A stretch of 64,000 nt of DNA, taken from Pedobacter schmidteae (GTDB lineage: Bacteria; Bacteroidota; Bacteroidia; Sphingobacteriales; Sphingobacteriaceae). The notes beneath the pieces were generated by a model. That model did not search any database and was not told the origin of the DNA. It saw only the letters and a list, made by a program, of their open reading frames with translations. The stretch is taken from positions 2,911,097-2,975,096 of the forward strand of contig NZ_LS999839.1 in NCBI RefSeq assembly GCF_900564155.1. Direction: 5' to 3'. This document shows positions 1-8,967 of the stretch, piece after piece (the first letter of the stretch is position 1; each line of letters starts with the position of its first letter). A program made the translations under genes and the position numbers.

Positions 1-1
1 T

Positions 2-2089
2 ACCCAAGCAGATGCTGATGCAGGAAATGTGACTAACAGTGCACTGGCAAAAGCCAGTAGTCCTGCAGGTAATATCATAGAGGATAAATCGGGAACTACT
101 ATTGCTGGAGATGATCCAACCATTACTCCGATAACACAAAATCCTTCATTGAGCTTAACTAAAACAGCAGTTGTTGGTGTACACAACAAAATAGGGGATG
201 TCATCAACTACAATCTGGTAGTTAAAAACACTGGAAATGTAACACTTACCGCAATTGCAATTACCGATGCAAATGCTGATGCAGGTAGTATTAGCCCTGC
301 ATTGGTTGCCAGCCTCGCGCCAAATGCTACAGCAAATATTACGGCTAAACATACTGTAACGCAGGCTGACTTAGATAGAGGATATGTAGCCAATATTGCA
401 AAGGCAGATGGTAAAAATCCAAAAGGAGGAAACGTACATGCTGAATCAACAGATCCAGCACCAATACCTGGTGCGCCGGTAGATCCAACTTGTACAACAT
501 GTACCATCACACCAATACAACAATCGCCAGCAATCAAATTAACCAAAACTGCAGTTGCTGGTCCATACAACAAAGTTGGGGACATCATTAACTATAACCT
601 GGTACTTGAAAATACAGGGAATGTAACTATAACTAAAATTACAATTAGTGATGCGAATGCTGATGCAGGTAGCATCACACCGGCAACCATCGCTACATTG
701 GCACCAAATGCAACAATCAGTATTAAAGCGAAGCATACAGTAACACAATCAGATCTGGATAAAGGATATGTGAGTAACCTGGCAAAAGCAGATGGTGAAG
801 ATCCCAATGGAGGAAAAGTAAATGTGGAATCAACAGATCCGGCACCAATACCTGGTGCACCAGTAGATCCGGGTTGTCCAAAATGTACCATCACACCAGT
901 AGAACAAAAAGGCGCAGTCGCTTTAGTGAAAACGGTAACCAATGCCGGAACAGGTGAAAATGGAGCCTTTGTATTGGGCAACCAGATTGAATATACCTTC
1001 ACGGTGACCAATACAGGGAATGTGAGTCTGAAGGACCTGATATTAAGTGATCCGTTGTTAAACAAATTGAACATTACAATACCTGGAGTAATCCTTCCTG
1101 GTCAATCGGTAAGTCATGTTGAGAAATACACCATTACAGCGGCAGATGTGGTAGCTGGTAAGGTCACCAATCAGGCGGTCATCAAAGCTACTGATCCTAA
1201 AGGTGGAAATGTAACAGATCAGTCAGGTACAGCAGCCAATAATGATAATCCTACTGTCATTACCATTGCAAAACCACCAGTTGTAAAAGACGATACCAAG
1301 GAAACACAGCAGAATAAGCCAGTGGTAATTGATGTACAGAGTAATGATGAGCCTGGTAGCAGTGCCATTGTTCCAGGCAGTACAACGATCATTACACAAC
1401 CTAAAAACGGAACAATTAAAGTGAATTCAGACGGTACGATAACTTATACACCAAATCAAGGTTATACCGGAACGGATGAGTTTACCTATACGGTGACGGA
1501 TAAAAATGGTCAGGTTTCCAATCCGGCTAAAGTTACATTAACTGTTGTACCGACCAAGCCGGTAGCTATCGATGATGCCGCAGAAACCCAATGGAACACA
1601 GAAGTTAAAATCCCGTTATTGGGTAACGATAAAACCGATGGTGCTGCATTTGATAAAGGCACGGTTGAAATCACAGCGCAACCTAAACATGGTACTATAA
1701 AAGTTAATCCTGATGGAACGGTTACTTATTTGCCAAACAGCGGATATACCGGAACAGATACCTTTAAATATAGGGTTAAAGATGAGTATGGAAACTGGAC
1801 CGACGTCGCTACAGTAACCTTGAACGTGAAAGGTTTCTTTATTCCAAATGTGATTACACCAAATGGAGATGGTAAAAATGACACCTTCCTTATTGTAGGA
1901 CTAGAAAACTTTGGCAATGCTGATGTAACCGTCTTTAACCGTTGGGGTAACGAAGTATACCGCAATAACAATTACAAAAATACCTGGACGGGTGAGGGAC
2001 TGAACGAAGGAACCTATTATTACCTGATCAGGTTAAATAATAATGGTAAGCAGGAAGTTTATAAAGGTTGGGTATTAATAAAAAGATAA
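2..2089 (+). CDS. T9SS-exported repetitive adhesin, 3' part (gliding motility-associated C-terminal domain)
   Basis: The reading frame is open to the window edge, so the N-terminus lies upstream. Visible order: two very similar modules of about 128 residues (bases about 140-523 and 524-907), each starting with an LTKTAV-like strand and a DUF11-like NTGNVT motif and ending in an acidic, Pro-rich linker with a Cys-x-x-Cys pair; a third, more diverged DUF11-like module; two cadherin/VCBS-like modules carrying the NDG...TYTPNxGYTGTD pattern; then a C-terminal domain with NVITPNGDGKND, FNRWGNEVY and a final WVLIKR. That ending is the CHU_C/type B sorting domain recognised by the type IX secretion system. 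It is probably a secreted or surface-anchored adhesin. The next two genes, PorP/SprF-like and PorE-like, fit dedicated secretion or anchoring partners, as for SprB-SprF (inference). Confidence 0.88.
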   Translation, partial: TQADADAGNVTNSALAKASSPAGNIIEDKSGTTIAGDDPTITPITQNPSLSLTKTAVVGVHNKIGDVINYNLVVKNTGNVTLTAIAITDANADAGSISPALVASLAPNATANITAKHTVTQADLDRGYVANIAKADGKNPKGGNVHAESTDPAPIPGAPVDPTCTTCTITPIQQSPAIKLTKTAVAGPYNKVGDIINYNLVLENTGNVTITKITISDANADAGSITPATIATLAPNATISIKAKHTVTQSDLDKGYVSNLAKADGEDPNGGKVNVESTDPAPIPGAPVDPGCPKCTITPVEQKGAVALVKTVTNAGTGENGAFVLGNQIEYTFTVTNTGNVSLKDLILSDPLLNKLNITIPGVILPGQSVSHVEKYTITAADVVAGKVTNQAVIKATDPKGGNVTDQSGTAANNDNPTVITIAKPPVVKDDTKETQQNKPVVIDVQSNDEPGSSAIVPGSTTIITQPKNGTIKVNSDGTITYTPNQGYTGTDEFTYTVTDKNGQVSNPAKVTLTVVPTKPVAIDDAAETQWNTEVKIPLLGNDKTDGAAFDKGTVEITAQPKHGTIKVNPDGTVTYLPNSGYTGTDTFKYRVKDEYGNWTDVATVTLNVKGFFIPNVITPNGDGKNDTFLIVGLENFGNADVTVFNRWGNEVYRNNNYKNTWTGEGLNEGTYYYLIRLNNNGKQEVYKGWVLIKR

Positions 2090-2129
2090 TTGATAAGGCC
2101 GGCGAAAGCCGGCCATATACAAACAGATT

Positions 2130-3140
2130 ATGAACAAACATATCATAAAAAAAGCCATACTGGGATTGGGATTAACTGTTGCAGGCCTGATGCCAGCAAA
2201 GGCACAGCAAAATATTCAGTTCACTCAATACATCTTCAATTCTTTAAGTGTGAACCCTGCATATGCCGGATACAAGGAAGAATGGTTTGCACAATTGGCC
2301 TTGAGAAGTCAGTGGACAGGTCTTAGTGGTGCGCCGAGAACCGGGCAATTGTCTATTGATGGCGTAGCTGATGCCAATAAGAATGTAGGTCTGGGTTTGC
2401 AAATTACAGACGACAGGCTAGGCCCGCAGTCGGCCACCTCAATTTATGCAAATTACGCTTATCGTTTAAGACTTAACGACGAGGATACACAAAGATTAAG
2501 TTTTGGTGTAGGAGCGGGTGTTAGTCAATATGGATTGGATGGCAATAAATTAAGACCTGTTGATTTTGACGATCCAGATCTGCCGGTTGGTAAAATCAGT
2601 AGTACCATTCCGGATGTTCGCTTTGGGGTTTACTATTACAATCCAAGTTTTTACATCGGGGTTTCGGCAATGGACTTGCTTTCCGGAGATAAATCAAATA
2701 GCATTTTCAATTGGGATAAGAATAACGTGGAAAACCTGAAACGTAAGCGCCATTATTACCTGATCGCAGGTACAATATTTAATTTATCTGAGGATACGAA
2801 GCTTCGGCCAAGTCTATTGTACAAAGAAGATCTAAAAGGTCCTTCAAGTTTAGACATCAGTGGAATGCTGATCTTTGGTGAGAAGTTCTGGATCGGTGGA
2901 TCATATAGAACGGGAGCCAACCTTTGGAAAAAGGATTATGCTCAAGGCCAGCAATTGAGTAGTCTCAATTCCATTTCTGCAATTACCCAGTTTTATATCA
3001 CAGATAAATTCAGGATCGGGTACTCTTACGATCACATCCTGAGCAAACTGAGCAGCATACAAAATGGTACCCACGAAATTACGATTGGGGTAACATTCCC
3101 TGGAAAGGGCAAACGTTTACTTAGCCCCAGATTCTTTTAA
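2130..3140 (+). CDS. PorP/SprF family type IX secretion outer-membrane protein
   Basis: The 336-residue product has a cleavable signal peptide ending in AKAQQ, then the family hallmark QFTQYIFNSLSVNPAYAG near residues 30-47. The rest alternates short beta strands, as in a 14-strand outer-membrane barrel, and ends in an aromatic residue (RFF). Family members bind or deliver T9SS substrates with type B C-terminal domains at the cell surface. It starts 40 bases after the CHU_C-domain adhesin, the usual adhesin-SprF order, and so is likely its partner. The family call is firm; the pairing is inferred from position. Confidence 0.9.
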   Translation: MNKHIIKKAILGLGLTVAGLMPAKAQQNIQFTQYIFNSLSVNPAYAGYKEEWFAQLALRSQWTGLSGAPRTGQLSIDGVADANKNVGLGLQITDDRLGPQSATSIYANYAYRLRLNDEDTQRLSFGVGAGVSQYGLDGNKLRPVDFDDPDLPVGKISSTIPDVRFGVYYYNPSFYIGVSAMDLLSGDKSNSIFNWDKNNVENLKRKRHYYLIAGTIFNLSEDTKLRPSLLYKEDLKGPSSLDISGMLIFGEKFWIGGSYRTGANLWKKDYAQGQQLSSLNSISAITQFYITDKFRIGYSYDHILSKLSSIQNGTHEITIGVTFPGKGKRLLSPRFF

Positions 3141-3169
3141 GATCAATAATCGATATATCGTTTAAACTG

Positions 3170-5128
3170 ATGAACATGATGAATAAAAAATATACCAGAT
3201 ACATTTTCCTTTTGGGCTTGGGATGTGCTTTTCATGCAGCTTCTGCGCAAGAACAACCAAGCTTAAAGCGAAGGGCAGATCAACTGTATACACAATATAA
3301 ATACACTGATGCAGCTTCAATTTACCTGAAGTTGGTGGATGTCAAAAAACCAAAATTAACTGATCTTGAACGTTTGGCTGATTGCTATCAGAAAATGAAT
3401 GATTATGAGGCTGCCGAGAACTGGTATGCCAGGGTAGTCCAGGACCCGGAAAGTAAAGCCGAAAACCTGATCAGCTATGGAGCGATACTTAAATCTAATT
3501 CCCGCTATGCAGAAGCAAAAAAAGTATTGCAGACTTATGCCAGTAAAAGCGGCGATGCTAAAAGGGTAAGTAATGAAATCGCGGGATGCGATTCTGCTTT
3601 GGTATGGATGGCTAAACCAACTGCGCATAAAATCAAAAACGAAGCTCAGGTCAATACTGTTTTTGCGGAATTTGGTGTGTTTCCAATTGGTAATAAAATC
3701 TTGTATACTGCCGAACCGGATCAAGGTTTCCTGAATCGGAAAGACGGGCGTACGGGTAATCCTTTTTTAAGAATCTATACTGCCGACCGCTCTGCGGACA
3801 ATAGCTTAAGTGCAAAATTGATTGACAAGTCAATGTACAATGATGAAAATTATCACGTAGGGCCGGTCATTAGCAATCAAAAAGGAAATGTATTGTACGT
3901 GACACGTACTTATCCGGGGCAGTCTGGGGAGATTAGTAAAGAGAACAAAAAGAAATTCAGGACCAATAACCTGGAACTGTATATCTATACCGCAAACAAT
4001 GGCAAATACGAAGCTGTGTCTTTTCCTTATAATGAGGTGAAGAAGTATTCTGTTGGTCACGCTGCATTAAGCCAGGATGAAAAAACACTTTATTTTGTGT
4101 CTGATATGCCTGGTGGTTTAGGGAACACTGATATCTGGTATTGCGAACTGCAAAATGATGGCAGCTGGGGAAAACCTCAAAATGCCGGACCTGCGATCAA
4201 TACCAGTCGGGACGAAATGTTCCCGAACATAGGGGCAGATGGTACTTTGTATTACTCAAGTAATGGACTACCAGGAATGGGCGGATTAGACATTTTTTCC
4301 GCAAAAGGTGCGAAAAACGATTGGTCTAAACCAGTTAACCTTAGATTTCCGGTAAACTCTGCCGGCGATGATTTTGCTTTCATTACCAATGTTACAAACG
4401 AAAATGACGTGATGGGTTATCTTTCTTCCAACCGTAAGGGTGGAGTGGGTAATGACGATATCTACAGTTTCAGTAACATCAAACCTAAAATGATCCTGGC
4501 TTTAAAAGGCCTTACTGTGAATAAAAAAACAGGTGAAACAATAACCGCAGCTATGGTAACCTTATATGCTAATGGACGTCAGATTGTAGCTAAACAAAGC
4601 AGTAGTGCAGATGGTACTTTCTTTTTTGAACTGGCAAAAGGAACTGATTATACCGTGCTTGGTCAGAAAGAGAAATTTTATGGTGACTCGGCAACAGTAA
4701 CAACCAAAGGCCTGACCAAATCTGATACCTTAAGTGTAACGCTGCGCTTAGAGCCGTTGTATGAAATTGGAAAAGCCATTGCGATTCAAAATATCCATTA
4801 TGATTTTGATAAAGATAATATTCGTAAGGATGCTGCGAGAATTCTCGATGAACTGGTGCGCACGTTACGTGATAACCCTACACTTGAAATTGAACTGGGT
4901 TCGCATACCGACAGTCGCGGAGTAGATATTTATAACTTGGATCTTTCTCAACGTCGTGCGCGTTCTGTAGTAAATTATCTGGTTAGTCGTGGCATTTCGA
5001 GGACTCGCTTAACGGCCAAAGGATATGGAGAAACGCAACTATTGAATCGTTGTGGCAATGGGGTGCAATGCTCGGAAGCAGAACACCAGGCCAACAGACG
5101 TACTGAGTTTAAAATAATTAAATACTAA
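3170..5128 (+). CDS. PorE-like OmpA family protein (TPR, beta-propeller, regulatory domain, OmpA)
   Basis: This 652-residue protein has a signal peptide (ends near HAASAQ), TPR-like helices at about residues 30-135, a PD40/WD40-type propeller at about 150-430 with repeats such as LYFVSDMPGG and LYYSSNGLPG, a carboxypeptidase-regulatory-like domain at about 445-530, and a C-terminal OmpA domain with HYDFDKDNIR and LxLSQRRARSV for peptidoglycan binding. The same order is known for PorE of Porphyromonas gingivalis, which links the T9SS to peptidoglycan. It follows the PorP/SprF gene by 29 bases and so is probably co-transcribed. It could be an accessory paralogue for the upstream adhesin rather than the core PorE. 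The ATG at 3170 is used; an ATG three codons later is also possible. Confidence 0.85.
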   Translation: MNMMNKKYTRYIFLLGLGCAFHAASAQEQPSLKRRADQLYTQYKYTDAASIYLKLVDVKKPKLTDLERLADCYQKMNDYEAAENWYARVVQDPESKAENLISYGAILKSNSRYAEAKKVLQTYASKSGDAKRVSNEIAGCDSALVWMAKPTAHKIKNEAQVNTVFAEFGVFPIGNKILYTAEPDQGFLNRKDGRTGNPFLRIYTADRSADNSLSAKLIDKSMYNDENYHVGPVISNQKGNVLYVTRTYPGQSGEISKENKKKFRTNNLELYIYTANNGKYEAVSFPYNEVKKYSVGHAALSQDEKTLYFVSDMPGGLGNTDIWYCELQNDGSWGKPQNAGPAINTSRDEMFPNIGADGTLYYSSNGLPGMGGLDIFSAKGAKNDWSKPVNLRFPVNSAGDDFAFITNVTNENDVMGYLSSNRKGGVGNDDIYSFSNIKPKMILALKGLTVNKKTGETITAAMVTLYANGRQIVAKQSSSADGTFFFELAKGTDYTVLGQKEKFYGDSATVTTKGLTKSDTLSVTLRLEPLYEIGKAIAIQNIHYDFDKDNIRKDAARILDELVRTLRDNPTLEIELGSHTDSRGVDIYNLDLSQRRARSVVNYLVSRGISRTRLTAKGYGETQLLNRCGNGVQCSEAEHQANRRTEFKIIKY

Positions 5129-5246
5129 AGTATTGTGTATTAGGGAAAATAAAGCAACAACAATTTTGAATACACTTTAGGAAAATCTCATCTTCGAATG
5201 GCTGGACCTATGTAAGGGATAGGTATAAAAGCTAGATCTGAGAGTC

Positions 5247-5280
5247 AAATGGCCACTTAATTGTGGTCATTTTTCTTTTT
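5247..5280 (+). terminator. Rho-independent terminator after the T9SS operon
   Basis: A 10-bp stem (5247-5256 with 5263-5272, one G-T pair) and a 6-base loop are followed by a T-rich run with one C. It lies 120 bases after the PorE-like stop codon and before the convergent response regulator gene. Confidence 0.75.
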
Positions 5281-5330
5281 TAATCTAAGCCAATTCCGTC
5301 ATCATTGATCGTCAGTAGAAGGGTACCTGT

Positions 5331-5963
5331 TTAGATTAGCTCCTGTTCACGTGCATATGACAGTAACTCAGTAATGGAATTAACATTTGCCTTGGCCATC
5401 ATGTTGCGCCGATGTGCTACAATTGTATGTTTGCTGAGATAAACTTTCTCAGCAGTTTGGGCGATGGATAATCCTTGTGCAAAATACTGTAGAATCTCTA
5501 ATTCCCGGGATGTAAATGATATTTTTGTCGTGTTATCTGCATGATCAACAATTTTACTGATTACCGGGCATATATATTGACCACCATGTGCTATGGTAGT
5601 CAGGCATTGGAGTATAGTATCAAATCCAGATGATTTGGAAATGAATCCCTGGGGCTTATGATCCAAAATACTTGTAACCACTGCAGGGCTTATGGTCGAA
5701 CTCATTATAATGATCTTGAGCTGTCGATTCAAACGCTTTATCTCATTGACAAGCATAAGACCATTTTCATTTTTAAGATAATAATCCAAAAATAGGTAAA
5801 TACGCGTTTTTGAATGTTTTATAAGGAATTGTGTTAATTCTCTTTTATCATTAAGTGTGTGTACATCATTAAAAAGTTCCAGCCGTTCTATTAATGCAGC
5901 GAAAGAATCCGCAAATAAAAGATGGTCATCAAAGACCATGGCAATAGCATCGAGTTTCTCCAT
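5331..5963 (-). CDS. LuxR/NarL-family response regulator
   Basis: The 210-residue product has an N-terminal receiver domain with a complete phosphorylation site: acidic pair D12-D13, acceptor D60 (in LFLDYYL), S89 and K110. A C-terminal LuxR-type helix-turn-helix (about 148-205) contains TSRELEILQYFAQGLS and TVAHRRNMMAK-like recognition sequence. It should be a phosphorylation-dependent transcription factor. No histidine kinase lies nearby, so the partner is unknown. It is divergent from another LuxR-type regulator at 6331 and convergent with the T9SS operon. Target genes cannot be read from the sequence. Confidence 0.88.
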   Translation of the reverse strand: MEKLDAIAMVFDDHLLFADSFAALIERLELFNDVHTLNDKRELTQFLIKHSKTRIYLFLDYYLKNENGLMLVNEIKRLNRQLKIIIMSSTISPAVVTSILDHKPQGFISKSSGFDTILQCLTTIAHGGQYICPVISKIVDHADNTTKISFTSRELEILQYFAQGLSIAQTAEKVYLSKHTIVAHRRNMMAKANVNSITELLSYAREQELI

Positions 5964-6330
5964 AAATTTACCTAAAGTAGTAAAAGTCTAGGATTATATC
6001 TACTATGAATATATACAGGTATTCAATATGCAAATATTGGTAAATAAAGAGAAACTCCGGTATAAATCTACCCATAGCCTTTCTCCAGGCTATTTATTCA
6101 AAAATGCCCGATTAGTGTGGTCTATAGCTGATATGTAAGCGCGTTAATAGCAAATTAATGCTATTGTAATAAATAGGGTAGCATGATGTTGTTATAATGC
6201 ACATGTGTCCATTTTACTTGAGTGGAGTAGTATTAATTTTAGACGGTTAGCGTGATCAGTTAATCACTAATAGCTAAAAAATATGTTAACGTTAATCTTT
6301 TATGAAGATAATCAACAATAATTATAATCA
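5964..6330. other. Divergent intergenic region between two response regulators
   Basis: These 367 AT-rich bases separate the start codons of two divergently transcribed response regulators and must hold both promoters. I find no clear TAnnTTTG box with a well-placed TTG on either strand, no convincing ORF and no strong hairpin. Autoregulatory binding sites are possible but not recognisable by eye. Confidence 0.5.
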
Positions 6331-6960
6331 ATGAATGGGATAAAAATCGGTGTAATGTGTAACCGTGAGTTTGTCAGAAGAACATTCATTGCTTCTCTTG
6401 CGATATTTCAGGAAAAAATTATAGAAGTAGTATTCGAAACTACTATAGAATCTTTTCAAACCTTAATTCCGCATACTGCCAGCCCGGATATTATTCTACT
6501 TGATATAGATTCTCCCGATAGGTCCGGGACAGAAATCATTGAAAATGTACTTTTGTCCTATCCTGATTGTTCTATCATACTTGTTTCTGATATAAATGAT
6601 AAAGATACCCTATTAAAATATATTCATGCTGGTGCCAAAGGGTGTCTGAAAAAAGTAAGTCAAAATAAATTGGCAACCGTTATTAGTGATGTAATGGATG
6701 GCGGTTGTTATATTAGTCCTGCTTATACGAAATTACTATTTGATCATGTTCTATGTACAAGAAAACAACTTTCTGAGTTATCTTACAGGGAACAGCAAAT
6801 GGTAGATGCGTTAGTTGACGGCTTAAGCTACAAACTTATTGCTTATCGGCATCATATATCAATTGATACCGTAAGATTTTATCTGAAAAAAATTTATAGA
6901 AAATTAAATATCAATAGTAAGGGTGAACTATTGGCTTTAATGAGATTCAATTCCAATTAA
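6331..6960 (+). CDS. LuxR-family response regulator with degenerate receiver acidic pocket
   Basis: The 209 residues form a receiver-like domain (about 4-120) and a LuxR-type helix-turn-helix (about 145-205, with SYREQQMVDALVDGLSYK). The likely acceptor D58 (ILLDID), S86 and K108 are present. The acidic pair that normally binds magnesium is C10-N11, so the pocket is degenerate and phosphorylation may be weak or absent. It could be a pseudo-receiver regulator that works constitutively or through protein contacts (inference). The HTH is also diverged (IAYRHHISIDTVRFYLKKIYRKL). It is divergent from the canonical regulator at 5331-5963 and is followed by a separate sigma-factor locus. Confidence 0.82.
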   Translation: MNGIKIGVMCNREFVRRTFIASLAIFQEKIIEVVFETTIESFQTLIPHTASPDIILLDIDSPDRSGTEIIENVLLSYPDCSIILVSDINDKDTLLKYIHAGAKGCLKKVSQNKLATVISDVMDGGCYISPAYTKLLFDHVLCTRKQLSELSYREQQMVDALVDGLSYKLIAYRHHISIDTVRFYLKKIYRKLNINSKGELLALMRFNSN

Positions 6961-7112
6961 ACTAAGCATATGCTGACCTTAATCAGCGTTATGTTAGCTT
7001 TTGGATGGGATCATGTTTGGTCTGTTATAGTACAGATATAATATCTTATCAATTGTTTTCTTTAAACCTGAATTTGTTTCCTGAATTAACATTCCGGTAA
7101 CATTCGGGCTGC

Positions 7113-7120
7113 TATCTTTG
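7113..7120 (+). promoter_or_regulatory. Candidate -7 box for the first sigma-factor gene
   Basis: TATCTTTG matches the Bacteroidota -7 consensus TAnnTTTG, 28 bases before the ATG at 7149. No TTG lies at the ideal -33 distance; a TTC is nearest, so this is a moderate call. Confidence 0.5.
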
Positions 7121-7148
7121 CCGACGATAAAAACAGCTCAGCACGTAC

Positions 7149-7760
7149 ATGAAAGAAGCCAGTGAAGAGGAACTTTTACAGTTGATCAGAAACTCTGATT
7201 ATGGCGCTTTCGATGAACTCCATCGACGTTACTACAGGTCGCTTTATCTTCTGGCGTCAAAGAAAATTGGTGACGCTGATGATGCTTATGACCTGTTGCA
7301 GGATATGTTTATAGAGCTTTGGGAAAAAAGAGAAGCATTCTCCATTAATAATCCCCTTGGTAATTACTTACGAAATAGATTGTGGTTCAAGCTATCGGGG
7401 TATTTCCGTAAAAAGGGTTTTCAGGAAAAACACTTCAAGAATTTTGCGGAGTTTTTAGAGATGAGGCATTCCTCTTCGCTTCAGCTGGATGAGATGGAAA
7501 TTCGCGAGGTCGACCTTCAGTATGAGGTGATTATCGAAGTGATTAACCAGACCATTGCAGCTATGCCCGAAAAAATGCGGGAAGTATTTCTGATGAGCAG
7601 GAGCAATCTCTATACTGTGTCTGAAATAGCCGAAAAACTGGGTGTATCTCCAAAAACAGTTAGAAATCAGACGAATATTGCCCTTAATCGGATCAAAAAG
7701 GCTACTGCTGATTTGCCTATTTCAGCCTATCAATTGCTTATCCTGATCTTCTTAACTTAA
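7149..7760 (+). CDS. ECF RNA polymerase sigma factor (FecI-like)
   Basis: The 203 residues have sigma region 2 at about 25-95 (FDELHRRYYRSLY, DLLQDMFIELWEKRE) and region 4 at about 140-195 (LGVSPKTVRNQTNIALNRIK helix-turn-helix). This is the Bacteroidota family-1 ECF type that is controlled by a FecR anti-sigma factor. The FecR gene starts 64 bases downstream and a TonB receptor with an STN domain follows, so it should switch on that receptor when its ligand is sensed. The C-terminus ends in a hydrophobic tail (AYQLLILIFL), common in this subgroup. Confidence 0.92.
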   Translation: MKEASEEELLQLIRNSDYGAFDELHRRYYRSLYLLASKKIGDADDAYDLLQDMFIELWEKREAFSINNPLGNYLRNRLWFKLSGYFRKKGFQEKHFKNFAEFLEMRHSSSLQLDEMEIREVDLQYEVIIEVINQTIAAMPEKMREVFLMSRSNLYTVSEIAEKLGVSPKTVRNQTNIALNRIKKATADLPISAYQLLILIFLT

Positions 7761-7824
7761 ACTTAACGGAAACTTAACGATTTTTTTCTGGGACATTTTA
7801 TCCATCTGTGCTTATTACCTATAG

Positions 7825-8793
7825 ATGGACAAAACAGGAAAATACTTAGAAGAACTTTTTGATAAATATCGTCAGGGACTGATTAGCGAAGAGGAAAAAA
7901 AGTTGATTGCCCGTTGGCTGGTATATCTCGATGTGGATACTTCAGTAAGCGAAGCAGCTATCAAACTGAAGCAAGAAATTTCAAGCAAAGCTTTACAGGC
8001 GCATTTTTACCCTCAACAGCAATCTTCACCAAACATCTTTAGGTTATGGCGTTTGTCAAGAACGATAGCTGCAGCATTTTTTGTATTGGTTGGCACTATG
8101 GTGGCCATCTATTTCAACAGGATAGGGAAAGGAAATAAGATCGGACAAATGGCTTATGCGAAGGTAAGTACAGGGGTAGGCGAAATGAAACTAATAAAAT
8201 TGAGTGATGGAACAGAAATCACCCTGAACAACCTGACTACGGTCAGTTACCCCAGCTCTTTTGATGGCTCCGGAAGAGAGATTTTTCTTTCTGGCGAAGC
8301 ATTTTTCAAGGTTGCCCACAATCCGGCTAAGCCGTTTAAGGTACGTACCCCTAAAATGGATGTGCAGGTGTTGGGTACCTCCTTTGATGTAAGTGCTTAC
8401 GGGGATGATCGTGAAATAGCTGTTACCGTGGCCACGGGAAAGGTAAGGGCTGCTGCGAAGAATAAAGCTAAAACGCTGCACATTCTTTTACCCGGAGACC
8501 AATTGGTTTACCGTCATGATATAGCTTCGTTCAAAAAAGTGAAGGTAAATCCATTGGCTATCAATGGTTGGCAACAAGGAAAATTGAGCTTTAAAAAACA
8601 GCGGTTAATGGATATCACCCGTCAGCTGGAAAGGTATTATAAGGTCAAATTCCATTTTGAAAACCAAACTCTGAGAAACAAGTTGCTTAGCTTGAATGTA
8701 AATAACCAGCGCTTAGAAACAGTGATGAAAGCACTTAGCTTATCGGGAGAGTTCAATTATAAGATTACTGGCAACCAGGTTAAAATCTGGTAA
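7825..8793 (+). CDS. FecR family anti-sigma factor
   Basis: The 322 residues contain an N-terminal cytoplasmic anti-sigma segment (about 1-78), one membrane helix (about 80-97, AAAFFVLVGTMVAIYF), a periplasmic FecR domain (about 125-225, with LSDGTEITLNNLTTVSYP and FLSGEAFFKVAHNPAKPF) and a C-terminal DUF4974 domain (about 250-322). The family binds the sigma factor inside the cell and the STN domain of a TonB receptor outside, relaying occupancy. It lies between its presumed sigma factor and receptor. It belongs to the standard family in all visible respects. Confidence 0.92.
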   Translation: MDKTGKYLEELFDKYRQGLISEEEKKLIARWLVYLDVDTSVSEAAIKLKQEISSKALQAHFYPQQQSSPNIFRLWRLSRTIAAAFFVLVGTMVAIYFNRIGKGNKIGQMAYAKVSTGVGEMKLIKLSDGTEITLNNLTTVSYPSSFDGSGREIFLSGEAFFKVAHNPAKPFKVRTPKMDVQVLGTSFDVSAYGDDREIAVTVATGKVRAAAKNKAKTLHILLPGDQLVYRHDIASFKKVKVNPLAINGWQQGKLSFKKQRLMDITRQLERYYKVKFHFENQTLRNKLLSLNVNNQRLETVMKALSLSGEFNYKITGNQVKIW

Positions 8794-8884
8794 TCCCGGT
8801 CATCATATCATCAACATAAATTGGAGGAACTATATGTAAAGAACGCAAAGAATAAACTATCACATTAATGGCATAAAAACAAAA

Positions 8885-8912
8885 GAGCGAAAGTGGTGGG
8901 ACACTTCCGCTC
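8885..8912 (+). promoter_or_regulatory. Hairpin between fecR and TonB receptor gene
   Basis: An 11-bp stem with one A-C mismatch (8885-8895 with 8902-8912) and a six-base loop lies in the 174-base gap before the receptor start at 8968. The nearest T-rich stretch is ten bases away, so termination or attenuation is possible. Similar hairpins occur at the same place in the other two sigma loci. Confidence 0.6.
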
Positions 8913-8967
8913 ATCAATAAGTTTTTATGATCCATCATTTTCGAGACAACAAATCATTTAAAAAACT

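Noticed and set aside
208..1074. Long minus-strand ORFs over the adhesin (e.g. 126 and 160 residues)
   Set aside because: They are antisense shadows of the repetitive adhesin gene with low-complexity, repeat-copied sequence and no family signature.
2090..2326. 78-residue plus-strand ORF after the adhesin
   Set aside because: Overlaps the PorP/SprF gene in another frame; no features of its own.
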